DNA of 64,000 nucleotides from positions 124,001 to 188,000 of the forward strand of contig BPUI01000002.1 in the NCBI GenBank assembly GCA_019973575.1, written 5' to 3'. Every line of letters begins with the position of its first letter. Position 1 is the first letter of the stretch. Source of the stretch: Gemmatimonadetes bacterium T265 (GTDB lineage Bacteria; Gemmatimonadota; Gemmatimonadetes; Gemmatimonadales; Gemmatimonadaceae). Positions 1-8,887 of the stretch are shown piece by piece. The position numbers and the translations under genes are program-made. The notes beneath the pieces are model-generated. The model saw only the letters and a program-made list of their open reading frames with translations. It did no database searches and was not told the DNA's origin.

Positions 1-60
1 CGCCTCGATCGCCTCGTTGCGGCCGAGGTGCGCGTGGCAGAACAGGCAGTGCGCGTACAC
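1..60 (-). CDS. Hypothetical protein, N-terminal fragment (runs off left edge)
   Basis: Only the first 20 residues are visible. Reading leftward from a GTG at 60-58, they begin VYAHCLFCHAHLGRNEAIEA. A GGAG ribosome-binding site lies five bases upstream of this GTG. The N-terminus holds a CxxC pair followed by HxxLG, and resembles the start of a small family of uncharacterised proteins common in high-GC bacteria (recalled, not searched). The gene follows the mutase gene at 76-1698 closely on the same strand, so it is probably cotranscribed. The function is unknown. Confidence 0.5.
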   Translation of the reverse strand, partial: MYAHCLFCHAHLGRNEAIEA

Positions 61-75
61 GGCTCCGCCGTGGCG

Positions 76-1698
76 TTAGGCGCTCGGCCGGTAGCGCCCC
101 CAGACGCCGGCGAGCGCGTCGGAGATTTCGCCCACGGACGCCCGCGCGCGAACCGCGTCGACGACGCGCGGCATCAGCGGCTCGCGCGCTACGCCCGGCG
201 TCGCGTACGGACGCGCCACCTCGGCGAGCGCGCCGAGCGTGCGCTCGACCGCGACCGCGTCGCGCAGGCGCCGCACCTCGGCGAGCGCAGCGACTTGCGT
301 GCGCTCGAGCGTGCCGAAGTCGGGCGCGGGGATGATCGGCGGGTCCTCGCCGTCGGCGAACTTATTGACGCCGACGACGACCGTCTCGCCGGCCTCTACG
401 CGCAGCTGGTGCTCGTACGCGCTGCGCGCGATCTCCTCCTGGAAGAACCCGCGCGCGATTGCCTCGGCCGCGCCGCCCATCGCGTCCACGCGTTCGAGCA
501 GCGCGAGCGCGCGCCGCTCCAGCTCGTCGGTCAATGCCTCGACGTAGTAGCTCCCCGCGAGCGGGTCGACGGTCTGCGCGGTGCCACTCTCGTAGCCGAG
601 GATCTGCTGCGTGCGCAGCGCGAGCGTCGCCGCCTCCGCCGTTGGCAGCGCGAGCGCCTCGTCGTAGCCGTTCGTGTGCAGCGACTGCGTGCCGCCCAAC
701 ACCGCCGCGAGCGCCTGCACCGTGACGCGGACGACGTTGTTGAGCGGCTGCTGTGCCTGGAGCGTGACGCCGCCGGTCTGCGTGTGGAAGCGCAGCCGGG
801 CGCTCGCGTCGGAGGCGGCGAATCGCTCGCGCATGAGGCGCGCGTACATGCGACGCGCCGCGCGGAACTTCGCCGCCTCCTCGAACAGGTCGTTGTGCGC
901 GGCGAAGAAGAACGACAGCCGCGGCGCGAACGCGTCGACCGGCAGGCCGGCCGCGACCGCGCGCCGCACGTACTCCATCGCGTTCGCGAACGTGAAGGCC
1001 AGCTCCTGCACCGCCGTCGCCCCGGCCTCGCGGATGTGGTAGCCGGAGATCGAGATCGGGTTCCACTGCGGGACCTCAGCCGCGCAAAACCGGAACGTCT
1101 CCGCGACGAGGTTGAGCGACGGCTCCGGGGGGAACACGTACGTGCCGCGCGCGGCGTACTCCTTGAGGATGTCATTCTGCGTCGTCCCGGAGAGCCGGTC
1201 GCGCGCGATCCCGCGCTCCTCCGCAACGACGACGTACATCGCCAGGAGGATCGCCGCGGTCGCGTTGATCGTCATCGACGTCGACACGCGGTCGAGCGGC
1301 AGGTCGGCGAGGAGCGCGTGCATGTCCTCGACCGTGTCGACCGCGACGCCGACGCGCCCGACCTCGCCCAACGCGCGGGGCGAGTCGGAATCGATGCCCA
1401 TCTGCGTCGGGAGGTCGAACGCGGTCGAGAGCCCCGTCTGTCCGGCGTCGAGCAGGAGCTTGAAGCGCGCGTTGGTGTCGGCCGCCGTCCCGAACCCCGC
1501 GTACTGGCGCATCGTCCAGAGGCGGCCCCGGTACATGGTCGCCTGGACGCCGCGCGTGAACGGGAACGCGCCGGGATCGCCGAGGTCGCGGGCGTACTCG
1601 AGCGGCGCGTCGGCGGGGCGACAGACCGTCGGCACGGGGATGTCGGACGGGGAGCGACCATTTTCGCCCGGCAGAGCCGGTTTCGCGGGTGCGCTCAC
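76..1698 (-). CDS. Methylmalonyl-CoA mutase family protein, catalytic (large) subunit
   Basis: This 540-residue protein carries the acyl-CoA mutase TIM-barrel domain with family signatures [15 protein letters not shown] (residues 56-70), [11 protein letters not shown] (91-101) and [20 protein letters not shown] (about 218-237). It lacks the C-terminal cobalamin-binding domain of full-length MutB, so it should pair with a separate small B12-binding subunit, as in split mutases. That subunit is not in the window. The family interconverts methylmalonyl-CoA and succinyl-CoA or related branched acyl-CoAs; the exact substrate cannot be read here. Translation starts at a GTG nine bases after the fbp stop. 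The stop codon TAA lies inside a GTTAGGC heptamer. The family call is secure and the substrate is not. Confidence 0.9.
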   Translation of the reverse strand: MSAPAKPALPGENGRSPSDIPVPTVCRPADAPLEYARDLGDPGAFPFTRGVQATMYRGRLWTMRQYAGFGTAADTNARFKLLLDAGQTGLSTAFDLPTQMGIDSDSPRALGEVGRVGVAVDTVEDMHALLADLPLDRVSTSMTINATAAILLAMYVVVAEERGIARDRLSGTTQNDILKEYAARGTYVFPPEPSLNLVAETFRFCAAEVPQWNPISISGYHIREAGATAVQELAFTFANAMEYVRRAVAAGLPVDAFAPRLSFFFAAHNDLFEEAAKFRAARRMYARLMRERFAASDASARLRFHTQTGGVTLQAQQPLNNVVRVTVQALAAVLGGTQSLHTNGYDEALALPTAEAATLALRTQQILGYESGTAQTVDPLAGSYYVEALTDELERRALALLERVDAMGGAAEAIARGFFQEEIARSAYEHQLRVEAGETVVVGVNKFADGEDPPIIPAPDFGTLERTQVAALAEVRRLRDAVAVERTLGALAEVARPYATPGVAREPLMPRVVDAVRARASVGEISDALAGVWGRYRPSA

Positions 1699-1707
1699 CG
1701 GCGCGGC

Positions 1708-2781
1708 CTAACGGGCGGCGGCGAGTTCGGCCGCCGCGTTGCGGTCCCCGGGCGTCCGGCCCGCTCCGCCGGACGGCGACCCGAGCAGCTCGACGGCCGT
1801 CTCGACCTCACGCCGGCTGCCGATGAACAGCGGCGTGCGCTCGTGCAGCTCGGTCGGTTGGACCTCCATGATGCGCCGCGTGCCGGTGCTCGCGGCGCCG
1901 CCCGCCTGCTCGACGATGAAGGCGAGCGGGTTAGCCTCGTAGAGCAGGCGGAGCTTGCCCTTCGGGCACCGCGCATTCGCTGGATACGCGAAGACACCGC
2001 CGCCCAGGAGGTTGCGGTGGAAGTCCGCGACGAGCGATCCGACGTACCGCACGTTGAGTGGCGTGCGCACGCCGTCGAGTCCTCGGTAGCGCCGCATGAG
2101 CGCCTTCACCGGTTCCTCCCAGTGCTGCTCGTAGGAGTCGTTGACGGACAGGTACTTGCCGTCGGCCGGAATCTGGATGTCCGGGTGCGAGAGGAGGAAC
2201 TCGCCGAGCGCGGGGTCGAGCGTAAAGCCGTGCGCGCCCTGTCCCGTGGTGTAGACCATCATCGTGCTCGAGCCGTAGAGGATGTAGCCGGCCGCGACCT
2301 GGCGCCGTCCGGGCTGGAGCATGTCTTCGAGCTCGCCGCGCGTGCCGACCGAGATCTTCTTCATCACGGAGAAGATCGTGCCGACGGGGACGTTGACGTC
2401 GATGTTGGACGAACCGTCGAGCGGGTCGAAGGTGAGCACGTACTTCCCGCACCTGAACGGCGCGGGGATCGGAATGAGTTCGGGACGCTCCTCCGAGGCC
2501 ATCGCGCAAAGCCGACCCCCATGGTCCATCGCCTTGACGATGATCTCGTCGGCGATGACGTCGAGCTTCTGCTGCGCCTCGCCCTGCACGTTCTGCGCGC
2601 CGTGCTCGCCGAGGATGTCGGCGAGGCCGGCCGAACGCACCTTGTTGGCGATCATCTTCGCGGCGAGCGCGATGTCGTACAGGATGCCGGACAGCTCGCC
2701 GGTCGCGTCCGGGATCAGCCGCTCCTGTTCGATGATGAAGCGCTCGATCGTGACGACCGAGGTGGCGGTGTGTCGGACCAC
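1708..2781 (-). CDS. fbp: Fructose-1,6-bisphosphatase class I
   Basis: It hydrolyses fructose-1,6-bisphosphate to fructose-6-phosphate in gluconeogenesis. The class I metal and phosphate signature [13 protein letters not shown] is at residues 118-130, and [11 protein letters not shown] lies upstream at about 94-104. The frame is open well upstream, but that part overlaps the preceding gene (stop at 2804). I place the start at the GTG at 2781, giving 357 residues, close to the usual 330-340. No clear ribosome-binding site precedes it, so the exact start is uncertain by about 10 codons. The gene sits between a small HELAH protein and the mutase subunit. The TAG stop is embedded in a GCCTAAC/GTTAGGC heptamer. 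Confidence 0.95.
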   Translation of the reverse strand: MVRHTATSVVTIERFIIEQERLIPDATGELSGILYDIALAAKMIANKVRSAGLADILGEHGAQNVQGEAQQKLDVIADEIIVKAMDHGGRLCAMASEERPELIPIPAPFRCGKYVLTFDPLDGSSNIDVNVPVGTIFSVMKKISVGTRGELEDMLQPGRRQVAAGYILYGSSTMMVYTTGQGAHGFTLDPALGEFLLSHPDIQIPADGKYLSVNDSYEQHWEEPVKALMRRYRGLDGVRTPLNVRYVGSLVADFHRNLLGGGVFAYPANARCPKGKLRLLYEANPLAFIVEQAGGAASTGTRRIMEVQPTELHERTPLFIGSRREVETAVELLGSPSGGAGRTPGDRNAAAELAAAR

Positions 2782-2803
2782 GCGGCTGGGCGGTTGCAGG
2801 GGT

Positions 2804-3220
2804 TCAGTCGGGACGTTGCGCCGACGGAGGTCGCGCTGCCGCGGCCGCCGTGCTCGCGCGCGCGAACGCATCGGCCTGGAGTTCGAAACGGTTCCGGGTG
2901 TACCCGCGGCGCAGCGACTCCCAGCAGTACAGGAGCGGGAAGACGCGCTGCCGCGCAAACTGGCGGACGTGCGCGAGTTCGTGCAAGAGTAACGCGGGTG
3001 ACGCGCGCTCGGGGTCGGCGAGGAACACCGTGCGCCAGAGCGTGATGCCGGCGACCGCCGCGCGTCCGAGACACCACCCGCCGACCCGCAACGGGAGCCC
3101 GCCCGCCCGCCAACGCGCCTCGGTGAGCTCGGGGTACCGCGCCACGAGTTCGGGCGCGAGCGCGAGCGGACGCCCGACTAGCGCGTCGCGCAGCCGCGCG
3201 ACGGCACGCGACGGCGTCAC
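2804..3220 (-). CDS. Small HELAH-motif protein, putative zinc metallopeptidase-like
   Basis: This 138-residue protein has [12 protein letters not shown], a HExxH zinc site (H80, E81, H84). A possible third ligand is the Glu in NRFELQADA (E114). Small proteins with this layout (DUF4157-like) occur in many bacteria without a proven substrate. There is no signal peptide. The GTG start at 3220-3218 overlaps the comEC stop by four bases (GTGA), indicating translational coupling. The operon context (comEC before, fbp after) does not reveal a role. Activity is inferred only from the motif. Confidence 0.7.
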   Translation of the reverse strand: MTPSRAVARLRDALVGRPLALAPELVARYPELTEARWRAGGLPLRVGGWCLGRAAVAGITLWRTVFLADPERASPALLLHELAHVRQFARQRVFPLLYCWESLRRGYTRNRFELQADAFARASTAAAAARPPSAQRPD

Positions 3221-5553
3221 GGAACGGCGCTCGCAACGTCGATCTGTTTGCCGTCCGTGCTCACGACCAGCGTGCCCTCCGCGTCCGTTCGGTGCACCGA
3301 GACGCCGGCGCGACGGAGTCGGTCGACGACGCTCGGGCTCGGGTGTCCGTACATGTTCGCCGCGCCGACGCTCACCAACGCGACGCGAGGGCGGACGGCC
3401 TCGAGGAAGCCGGCGCTCGAGCTCGTCGCGCTCCCGTGGTGGGCGACCTTCAACACGTCGGCACTCAGGTCGGCGTCGGGTCCGCCGTCCGCGGCGCGGC
3501 GCACGAGCCAGTCCTCTTCGGGCGATTCCGCATCTCCGGTGAGCAGGAAGCGCACCGCGCCGAACTCGACGCGCACCACGACGCTCGACAGGTTGGGATC
3601 ATCGAGCCCGGCCGTCCACGCCGAGTCGGGGGCGAGGGCGCGCAGACGAACGCCGTCGATGGAGAGCGTGTCGTCGGGCCGGACGCGGTGCCACGTCGCG
3701 CCCGCGTCGCGCGTTGCGGCGAGCACGTCGGCGTACGTCGCGCTCCCGAGCGCGTAGCCGCCGTCCCAGACGAGCGCGGGGTGGAGGCGGCGGATGACGG
3801 ACGGCGCGCCGCCGACGTGATCGGCATGCGGGTGCGAGAGGACGAGTGCGTCGACCGTTCCTCCGAAGCGGCGGACGTAGGGCACCACGACGTGTGCGCC
3901 CGCGTCGGCGCCGCGCCCGCCGGGACCGGCGTCGAAGAGGACCCAGCGGCCGTGCGGAGTGCGAAGCGCGATCGCGTCGCCCTGGCCGACGTCGAGGACG
4001 TGCAGCTCAAGGCGGCCCGTCCCGGCGCGGCGCGCCCAGGCGCCGCACGCGCAGGCGAGTGCCGCGGCAGCGCAGACGACCGCGCGGCCCCGCCGGCGCG
4101 CGGGTGCTGTCACGCACGCGAGCAGCGCGGCCGCGGCGACCGCCGCGGATGCCGCCCCGAAGAGCGTCGGCGTCAGCGGGAGTACGGCGCCGGGAAGCCC
4201 ACCGAGCCCGGTCGCGATCGCGTTCAGCGCGTACAAGAGCAGGCGGGCGCCGTCGGCGAACAGCCGCGCGAGCGGGCGGACGCGGGCGGCGAGCACGGCG
4301 AGAAAGAGCGCCGGCTGGAGCAGCGCGAGCACCGGTTCCGCCGCGAGGTTCGCGACGACGCCGACGACGCTCAGGCGACCGAAGTGCCAGGCGACGAGCG
4401 GAGCCGTTGCCGCCGTCGCGACGACGCCGACGAGCGCTTCGGACGCGAGGCTCACGCGCCACCGCACGCGTCCACCGCCCGTGAGTGCGCCCCAGGTGCG
4501 GACGGTCGTCGCCGGAACCGCCGGGGGCGGGGCGTACGGCGACGGGCGGCTCGCGTCGCGGGCCGCACGCGTCCAGCGCGCGCCGAGTGTACGCGCCGCG
4601 ATCAGGGCGGCCATGCCAGCCATCGAGAGCTGATAGCCGAGGTCGAGGACGAGGCGTGGGTCGGCGAGCGGGACGAGGCCGCCGGCGGCGAAGGCGGTCC
4701 ACGGCGAGGTCGGCCGTTGCGTCAGGCGCGACGCACTGCCGGCGGCGAGCATCACGGCCGCGCGCACGGCCGGCGCGGGCGCGCCGATGAGGAGCACGTA
4801 CGCCGCGACGCACGCCGTCGAGGCGAGCACCGTCGCGGTCGGCGACAGGCGCGCGGCCCCGAACGCGAGACCGAGTGCCGCGGCGACGATCGCGACGTGC
4901 AGGCCCGACACGCTGAGCGCGTGGACGAGTCCCGCGTCCGCGTACGCGTCGCGGAGTTCCGGCGCGATCTCGTCCTCGTCGGCGATGACGAGCGCGCGGG
5001 CGAGCGGTGCGTCGTGCGCGCCGAAGAGCGTGTCGAGGAGCGCGCCAACGCGGGCGCGGGTGCGGACGAGCGCATCAACGCCCTCGCCGGTGCGGACATC
5101 CGCTTCGGGGACGCGGACGCCGCGTGCGGTCGGCCAGGTGGCGCCGCTGATGCCGACGTGCGCGCCGGCGCGGGCGCGGCCCGAGGCGAGGCGGAGGGTC
5201 GCGCGGGTCGCGCACGGGGCCGTGACGCGCACACGCGCGCGGTCGCCCGGGCGCGCGTCGGCGAGCAGGACGCCGTCGAACGCGCCGCGCTGGAGGAGCA
5301 GCGCGCGGCAGGTCGTGTCGGCGTTCGCGCTGCGGGTCGCGCCCCACACGCCGGCGGAGGCGCAGGAGGCGGCGAACGCCGCGGCGCGCCACGCGCGCGG
5401 GGCGCGAGCGTCGAGCGCGCGGGCGAGGCACGCAACGGCAAGCGCCGCGAGCAGGACGGTGAGAGCGGTCGCGAGCTGGGGTCTGCCGGCCACGACGAAG
5501 CCCGTCGCCATCCCGGCGGCCAGCGCGAAGTAACTCCGCAGGAGTGACGACAC
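3217..5553 (-). CDS. comEC: ComEC/Rec2-family DNA-uptake membrane protein
   Basis: This is a 778-residue multi-spanning protein. The N-terminal third has hydrophobic helices and a DUF4131-like region. The middle is the Competence domain with many transmembrane segments. The C-terminal quarter is a metallo-beta-lactamase-fold domain: LHVLDVGQGDAIALRTPHGR, then LVLSHPHADHVGG (about 567-580) and GDAESPEEDW. ComEC forms the inner-membrane channel that imports single-stranded DNA during natural transformation. No other competence gene is nearby. The GTG start is preceded by TAAGCT only six bases upstream, a candidate leaderless promoter. Length and domain order are normal for the family. Confidence 0.93.
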   Translation of the reverse strand: MSSLLRSYFALAAGMATGFVVAGRPQLATALTVLLAALAVACLARALDARAPRAWRAAAFAASCASAGVWGATRSANADTTCRALLLQRGAFDGVLLADARPGDRARVRVTAPCATRATLRLASGRARAGAHVGISGATWPTARGVRVPEADVRTGEGVDALVRTRARVGALLDTLFGAHDAPLARALVIADEDEIAPELRDAYADAGLVHALSVSGLHVAIVAAALGLAFGAARLSPTATVLASTACVAAYVLLIGAPAPAVRAAVMLAAGSASRLTQRPTSPWTAFAAGGLVPLADPRLVLDLGYQLSMAGMAALIAARTLGARWTRAARDASRPSPYAPPPAVPATTVRTWGALTGGGRVRWRVSLASEALVGVVATAATAPLVAWHFGRLSVVGVVANLAAEPVLALLQPALFLAVLAARVRPLARLFADGARLLLYALNAIATGLGGLPGAVLPLTPTLFGAASAAVAAAALLACVTAPARRRGRAVVCAAAALACACGAWARRAGTGRLELHVLDVGQGDAIALRTPHGRWVLFDAGPGGRGADAGAHVVVPYVRRFGGTVDALVLSHPHADHVGGAPSVIRRLHPALVWDGGYALGSATYADVLAATRDAGATWHRVRPDDTLSIDGVRLRALAPDSAWTAGLDDPNLSSVVVRVEFGAVRFLLTGDAESPEEDWLVRRAADGGPDADLSADVLKVAHHGSATSSSAGFLEAVRPRVALVSVGAANMYGHPSPSVVDRLRRAGVSVHRTDAEGTLVVSTDGKQIDVASAVP

Positions 5554-5559
5554 GCGCGC

Positions 5560-5565
5560 AGCTTA
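5560..5565 (-). promoter_or_regulatory. Candidate -10 box of a leaderless comEC promoter
   Basis: On the minus strand TAAGCT (TANNNT pattern) ends six bases before the comEC GTG. This is the same geometry as at yggS, alr and the small gene at 43893. No good -35 hexamer is found 16-18 bases upstream, so this site is weaker than those. A plus-strand TACCAT at 5564-5569 overlaps it and could serve the divergent gene. Confidence 0.35.
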
Positions 5566-5652
5566 CCATTCTTGCGCGCGTCCACCCGGCCCGAATCGTT
5601 GCGGGGTGGGCCGCAACGTTGCACGGCCCGTCGCCTTCCCTGCGCACCTGCC

Positions 5653-6228
5653 GTGGCCGACTCGCGCCCTCGCTCCGAGCTCCTCGACCGCGTCCTCTCC
5701 GCGTCCGCCGCGGTCGTCGCACTTTCGGCGCTCGCGGTCTCCGTCTATCAGGCGAAGATCACGCGCGAGCAGCAGAAGATGAGCGCGTGGCCGTACGTCC
5801 GGACGATGAAGACTAACGCCCCGCGGTACGCACGGATCGTCCAGAACCTCGAGCTCGGCCCCGCGCTGGTCCGCAGCACCGTCGTCGCGGTCGACGGCCG
5901 GCCGACGCGGCACTGGAACGACGTCGTACACGCGCTGGTCGGCGACAGCGCGCTCAAGGTGCTCGCCGCGGCAGGCTGTAACGGCTGGACCAACTCGACC
6001 GTCGGCCGCCGGAGCGTGCTGCTTCCGGGCGCCACCGTGCACATGGTGAGCTTCCCCGAGGGGTCCGCCTCGCGAGCGATCGAGGACGCGTGGGGCCAAC
6101 ACACGGTCGTGGTGAAGGTGTGCTACTGCTCGCTCTACGGCGACTGCTGGACCGCGACGGACGCCGCGCCCGAACCGGAAGCCGTGCGTGCCTGCGCCGT
6201 CGACGACGGCCGCGGGTTCCTCGACTGA
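5653..6228 (+). CDS. Hypothetical single-pass membrane protein
   Basis: I do not recognise this 191-residue protein. After about 10 residues it has one hydrophobic helix (VLSASAAVVALSALAVSVYQ) followed by a charged stretch KITREQQKM and a soluble domain. The C-terminal half has a cluster of cysteines (VCYCSLYGDCW), which may form disulfides if the domain is outside the cytoplasm. The start is the GTG at 5653; a TTG at 5572 would add 27 arginine- and proline-rich residues that look like non-coding translation. It stands alone, divergent from comEC and convergent with miaB. No function is proposed. Confidence 0.6.
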   Translation: MADSRPRSELLDRVLSASAAVVALSALAVSVYQAKITREQQKMSAWPYVRTMKTNAPRYARIVQNLELGPALVRSTVVAVDGRPTRHWNDVVHALVGDSALKVLAAAGCNGWTNSTVGRRSVLLPGATVHMVSFPEGSASRAIEDAWGQHTVVVKVCYCSLYGDCWTATDAAPEPEAVRACAVDDGRGFLD

Positions 6229-6272
6229 CGATTCGCCGCGTCGCGGCCGGCGCCGAACCGTGTTACCGGACG

Positions 6273-7625
6273 TTACCCGGCCAAAGCCGCCATCGGCAGC
6301 GCCGCGCGCCGCGGCGCCGGATCGCGCAGCACCGCGCCGGTGAACGTCGACCCCGTCGTCCCCGTCAGCTCCACCACGTGGTACTCGCCGACGGCGATCC
6401 CGTCGGGCGGCAGCATCACCGTCTTGAAGTCGCGCGTCCGCGCCTGCAGCAGGTCGCCGCGCCGTGCCGCCTTCTCGACCAGCACCTCGTGCCGCGTGCC
6501 TAACAGGCGCAGGTTGCGCCCCCGCGCGCCCGCGCGGACGATCGCGATCAGCCGGTCCAGCCGCGCGCTCGCCACGTCGTCGGGGACGAACGTGGCCGGG
6601 TCCATGCGCGTGGCCGGCGTGCCGTCCCGCGGCGAGAACTTGAACGTATACGCGTCCTCGAACCCCAGCTCCTCGACGAGCGAGAGCGTCTCGGAGAAGT
6701 CCTCCTCCGTCTCGCCCGGGAAGCCGACGATGACGTCCGTCGTCAGGTTCACGCCGGGGATCGCCGCGCGCAGCCGCGCCACGCACTCGCGGTAGCCCTC
6801 GCGCGTGTACCGGCGCAGCATGCGCTTGAGCACCCGCGTCGACCCGCTCTGCATCGGCAGGTGCACGTGCTCGCAGAGCTGCGGCACCTCCGCCATCGCG
6901 GCGAGCACGCGGTCGGTAAAGTCGTTCGGGTGCGGGCTCGTGAAGCGGATGCGGCGCACGCCGTCCACCGCGCCCACCGCGCGCAGCAGGTCGGCGAAGT
7001 CGTGCGTCCCGTCGTGGTACGAGTTCACCGTCTGCCCGAGCAGGACGACCTCGCTGATGCCGTCCGCGACGACCTGCTCCGCCTCGCGGACGACGTCGGC
7101 CAGCGCGCGGCTGCGCTCCGCGCCGCGCGTGTAGGGCACGATGCAGTACGTGCAGCGGTAGTCGCAGCCGCGCTGCACCGGGATCCACGCCTTCACGCGG
7201 TCGAAGCGCCGCGGCGCGAAGTCCTCGTAGTGCTCCTCGAGGTCGAAGCTCGTCGCGGTCACGCGCTCGCCCGCCCGCGCGCTCTCGAGCATGAGCGGCA
7301 GGGCGCGGTACCCGTCCGGTCCGACGACGAGCGACACGTGCCGTGCCTTGTCGAGCAGCGTCGGGCCGAGGCGCTGCGCCATGCAACCGGCCACGCCTAA
7401 CACGCTGCCCGGTTTCATGTGCCGCTTCAGCTCGCCCAGCCGCCCGATCACGCGCTGCTCCGCGTGGTCGCGGATCGCGCACGTGTTCACGAGGATCACG
7501 TCCGCGCCGTCGGGCGCGTCGACGGCGGCGTAGCCGTGCGCGGCGAGGCTGCCGTACATGAGCTCCGAATCGCTCACGTTCATCTGGCAGCCGTACGTTT
7601 CGATGTAGACGGTCGGACGGGACAT
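6273..7625 (-). CDS. miaB: tRNA-2-methylthio-N6-dimethylallyladenosine synthase
   Basis: It is a radical-SAM methylthiotransferase that adds the 2-methylthio group to i6A37 of tRNAs reading U-starting codons. It has the N-terminal UPF0004 domain (YIETYGCQMN, VNTCAIR, GCMAQR: three conserved cysteines for the auxiliary Fe-S cluster), the radical-SAM motif RGCDYRCTYCIVPYTRG at about residues 150-166, and a C-terminal TRAM-type region. At 450 residues the length is typical. The ATG at 7625 is immediately preceded by an in-frame GTG, so the start could be one codon earlier. Two GTTAGGC heptamers lie inside as TTA-GGC (Leu-Gly). It stands alone on the minus strand, downstream of the receiver-kinase operon. 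Confidence 0.95.
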   Translation of the reverse strand: MSRPTVYIETYGCQMNVSDSELMYGSLAAHGYAAVDAPDGADVILVNTCAIRDHAEQRVIGRLGELKRHMKPGSVLGVAGCMAQRLGPTLLDKARHVSLVVGPDGYRALPLMLESARAGERVTATSFDLEEHYEDFAPRRFDRVKAWIPVQRGCDYRCTYCIVPYTRGAERSRALADVVREAEQVVADGISEVVLLGQTVNSYHDGTHDFADLLRAVGAVDGVRRIRFTSPHPNDFTDRVLAAMAEVPQLCEHVHLPMQSGSTRVLKRMLRRYTREGYRECVARLRAAIPGVNLTTDVIVGFPGETEEDFSETLSLVEELGFEDAYTFKFSPRDGTPATRMDPATFVPDDVASARLDRLIAIVRAGARGRNLRLLGTRHEVLVEKAARRGDLLQARTRDFKTVMLPPDGIAVGEYHVVELTGTTGSTFTGAVLRDPAPRRAALPMAALAG

Positions 7626-7672
7626 CACGCGGCACGACGGAGACGGCGCCGGCCCCGCGCCGGCCCCGCAAG

Positions 7673-8887
7673 CTACCCCGTAACTAGTTGCTTTGTAACT
7701 GTTTGCGCCAGCGGGTCGACGGGCAGGAGGACATGGAATGCCGCCCCGGGGAAGTCCGCGTCGGCCGTCGCGCCCTGCACCCAGACGCGCCCGCCGTGCG
7801 CCTCGACGGCCAGCTTGCAGAACGCGAGGCCCAGCCCGGACCCACGCCCGTGAGCCGCCGCCTGCGCCGGCCCCGGCAGCCGGACCGTCTGAAATTTCCG
7901 GAAGATCAGCTCGCGGTATTCCGCCGGCACGCCGGGGCCGTGGTCCGCGACCGTGAACAGCACGGCGCCCGCGACCGGGCGCGCGGAAAGCCGCGCCGTG
8001 AGGCGCCCGTCTTCCCCGGCGCCGTGCACCAGCGCGTTCTGCAGCAGGTTGTTGAACACGCGCCGCAGGAGCGCGCGGTCGGCCGCGAAGGTGGGCGTGG
8101 TCTCGACGACGTCGATCGCCAACTCCGCGCGCGCGGCGGCGAGCCGCACCGCCCAGTCGCGGCGCAGGTCCTCGACCAGCGCGCTCGCGTCGATCGGTTC
8201 GCGGCGGAGCACGACGGTCTCCTCCTCGACGCGCGCGACTTCGAGCAGGTCGTTGATGAGCCCGAGGAGCTCTTCCGACTTGGCCTGCGCGTCGCCGAGT
8301 GCCGCGCGCTGGCGGTCGCTCACCGCGCCGTAGTCGCCGTCCGCAACCATTTCGAGGGTCGCGAGCACCGACGTGAGCGGCGACTTGAGGTCGTGCACCA
8401 TCATCTTCATTAGGTCGTCGCGCACCTTTTCGAGCTCGCGCAGCCGGCGCACCGAGTCGTCGAGCGCGTCCGTCGCGCGCTTGAGGCGCAGGAGCGACCG
8501 CACCCGCGCGCCGAGCACCTGGCGGTTGTGAGGCTTGGTGAGGAAATCGTCGCCGCCCGCTTCGATCGCGCGGACGCGGTCGTTCGTGTCCGTGAGCGCC
8601 GTGACGAAGATGACCGGGACGCGCTCGGTGCGCGGGTCGCGCTTGAGGCGTCGGCAGACCTCATAACCGGTCGCGCGGTCCGACACGCCGAGGTCGCCCG
8701 CCGGCATGGACACGTCGAGCAGGCAGAGGTCCGGCCGCACCTCGAACGCGGTCGCGAGCGCGGACGGGCCGTCGTTCGCCGTGGCGGTGCGGTAGCCCAG
8801 GATCGCGAGCTGATCGACCAGTAGCTCGACGTTCGCGGGCACGTCGTCCACGACAAGTACGACCGGGGCGTCGCTCGCGGGCGTCAC
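7673..8887 (-). CDS. Hybrid response regulator / sensor histidine kinase
   Basis: This is a 404-residue cytoplasmic protein without membrane segments. It has an N-terminal receiver domain (acidic pocket VVDDV, phospho-acceptor D58 in LCLLDVSMP, Lys in LTKPH), then a coiled HisKA domain with H-box MVHDLKSPLTS, then a HATPase domain (NLLQNALVHG, VADHGPGVP, GRGSGLGLAFCK). A receiver fused before a kinase suggests it is itself controlled by another kinase. No output regulator is adjacent. The start is the GTG at 8887 because it overlaps the preceding stop in a GTGA. It is the last gene of a lipoprotein-barrel-kinase operon, so it may sense envelope state indirectly (inference). Confidence 0.88.
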   Translation of the reverse strand: MTPASDAPVVLVVDDVPANVELLVDQLAILGYRTATANDGPSALATAFEVRPDLCLLDVSMPAGDLGVSDRATGYEVCRRLKRDPRTERVPVIFVTALTDTNDRVRAIEAGGDDFLTKPHNRQVLGARVRSLLRLKRATDALDDSVRRLRELEKVRDDLMKMMVHDLKSPLTSVLATLEMVADGDYGAVSDRQRAALGDAQAKSEELLGLINDLLEVARVEEETVVLRREPIDASALVEDLRRDWAVRLAAARAELAIDVVETTPTFAADRALLRRVFNNLLQNALVHGAGEDGRLTARLSARPVAGAVLFTVADHGPGVPAEYRELIFRKFQTVRLPGPAQAAAHGRGSGLGLAFCKLAVEAHGGRVWVQGATADADFPGAAFHVLLPVDPLAQTVTKQLVTG

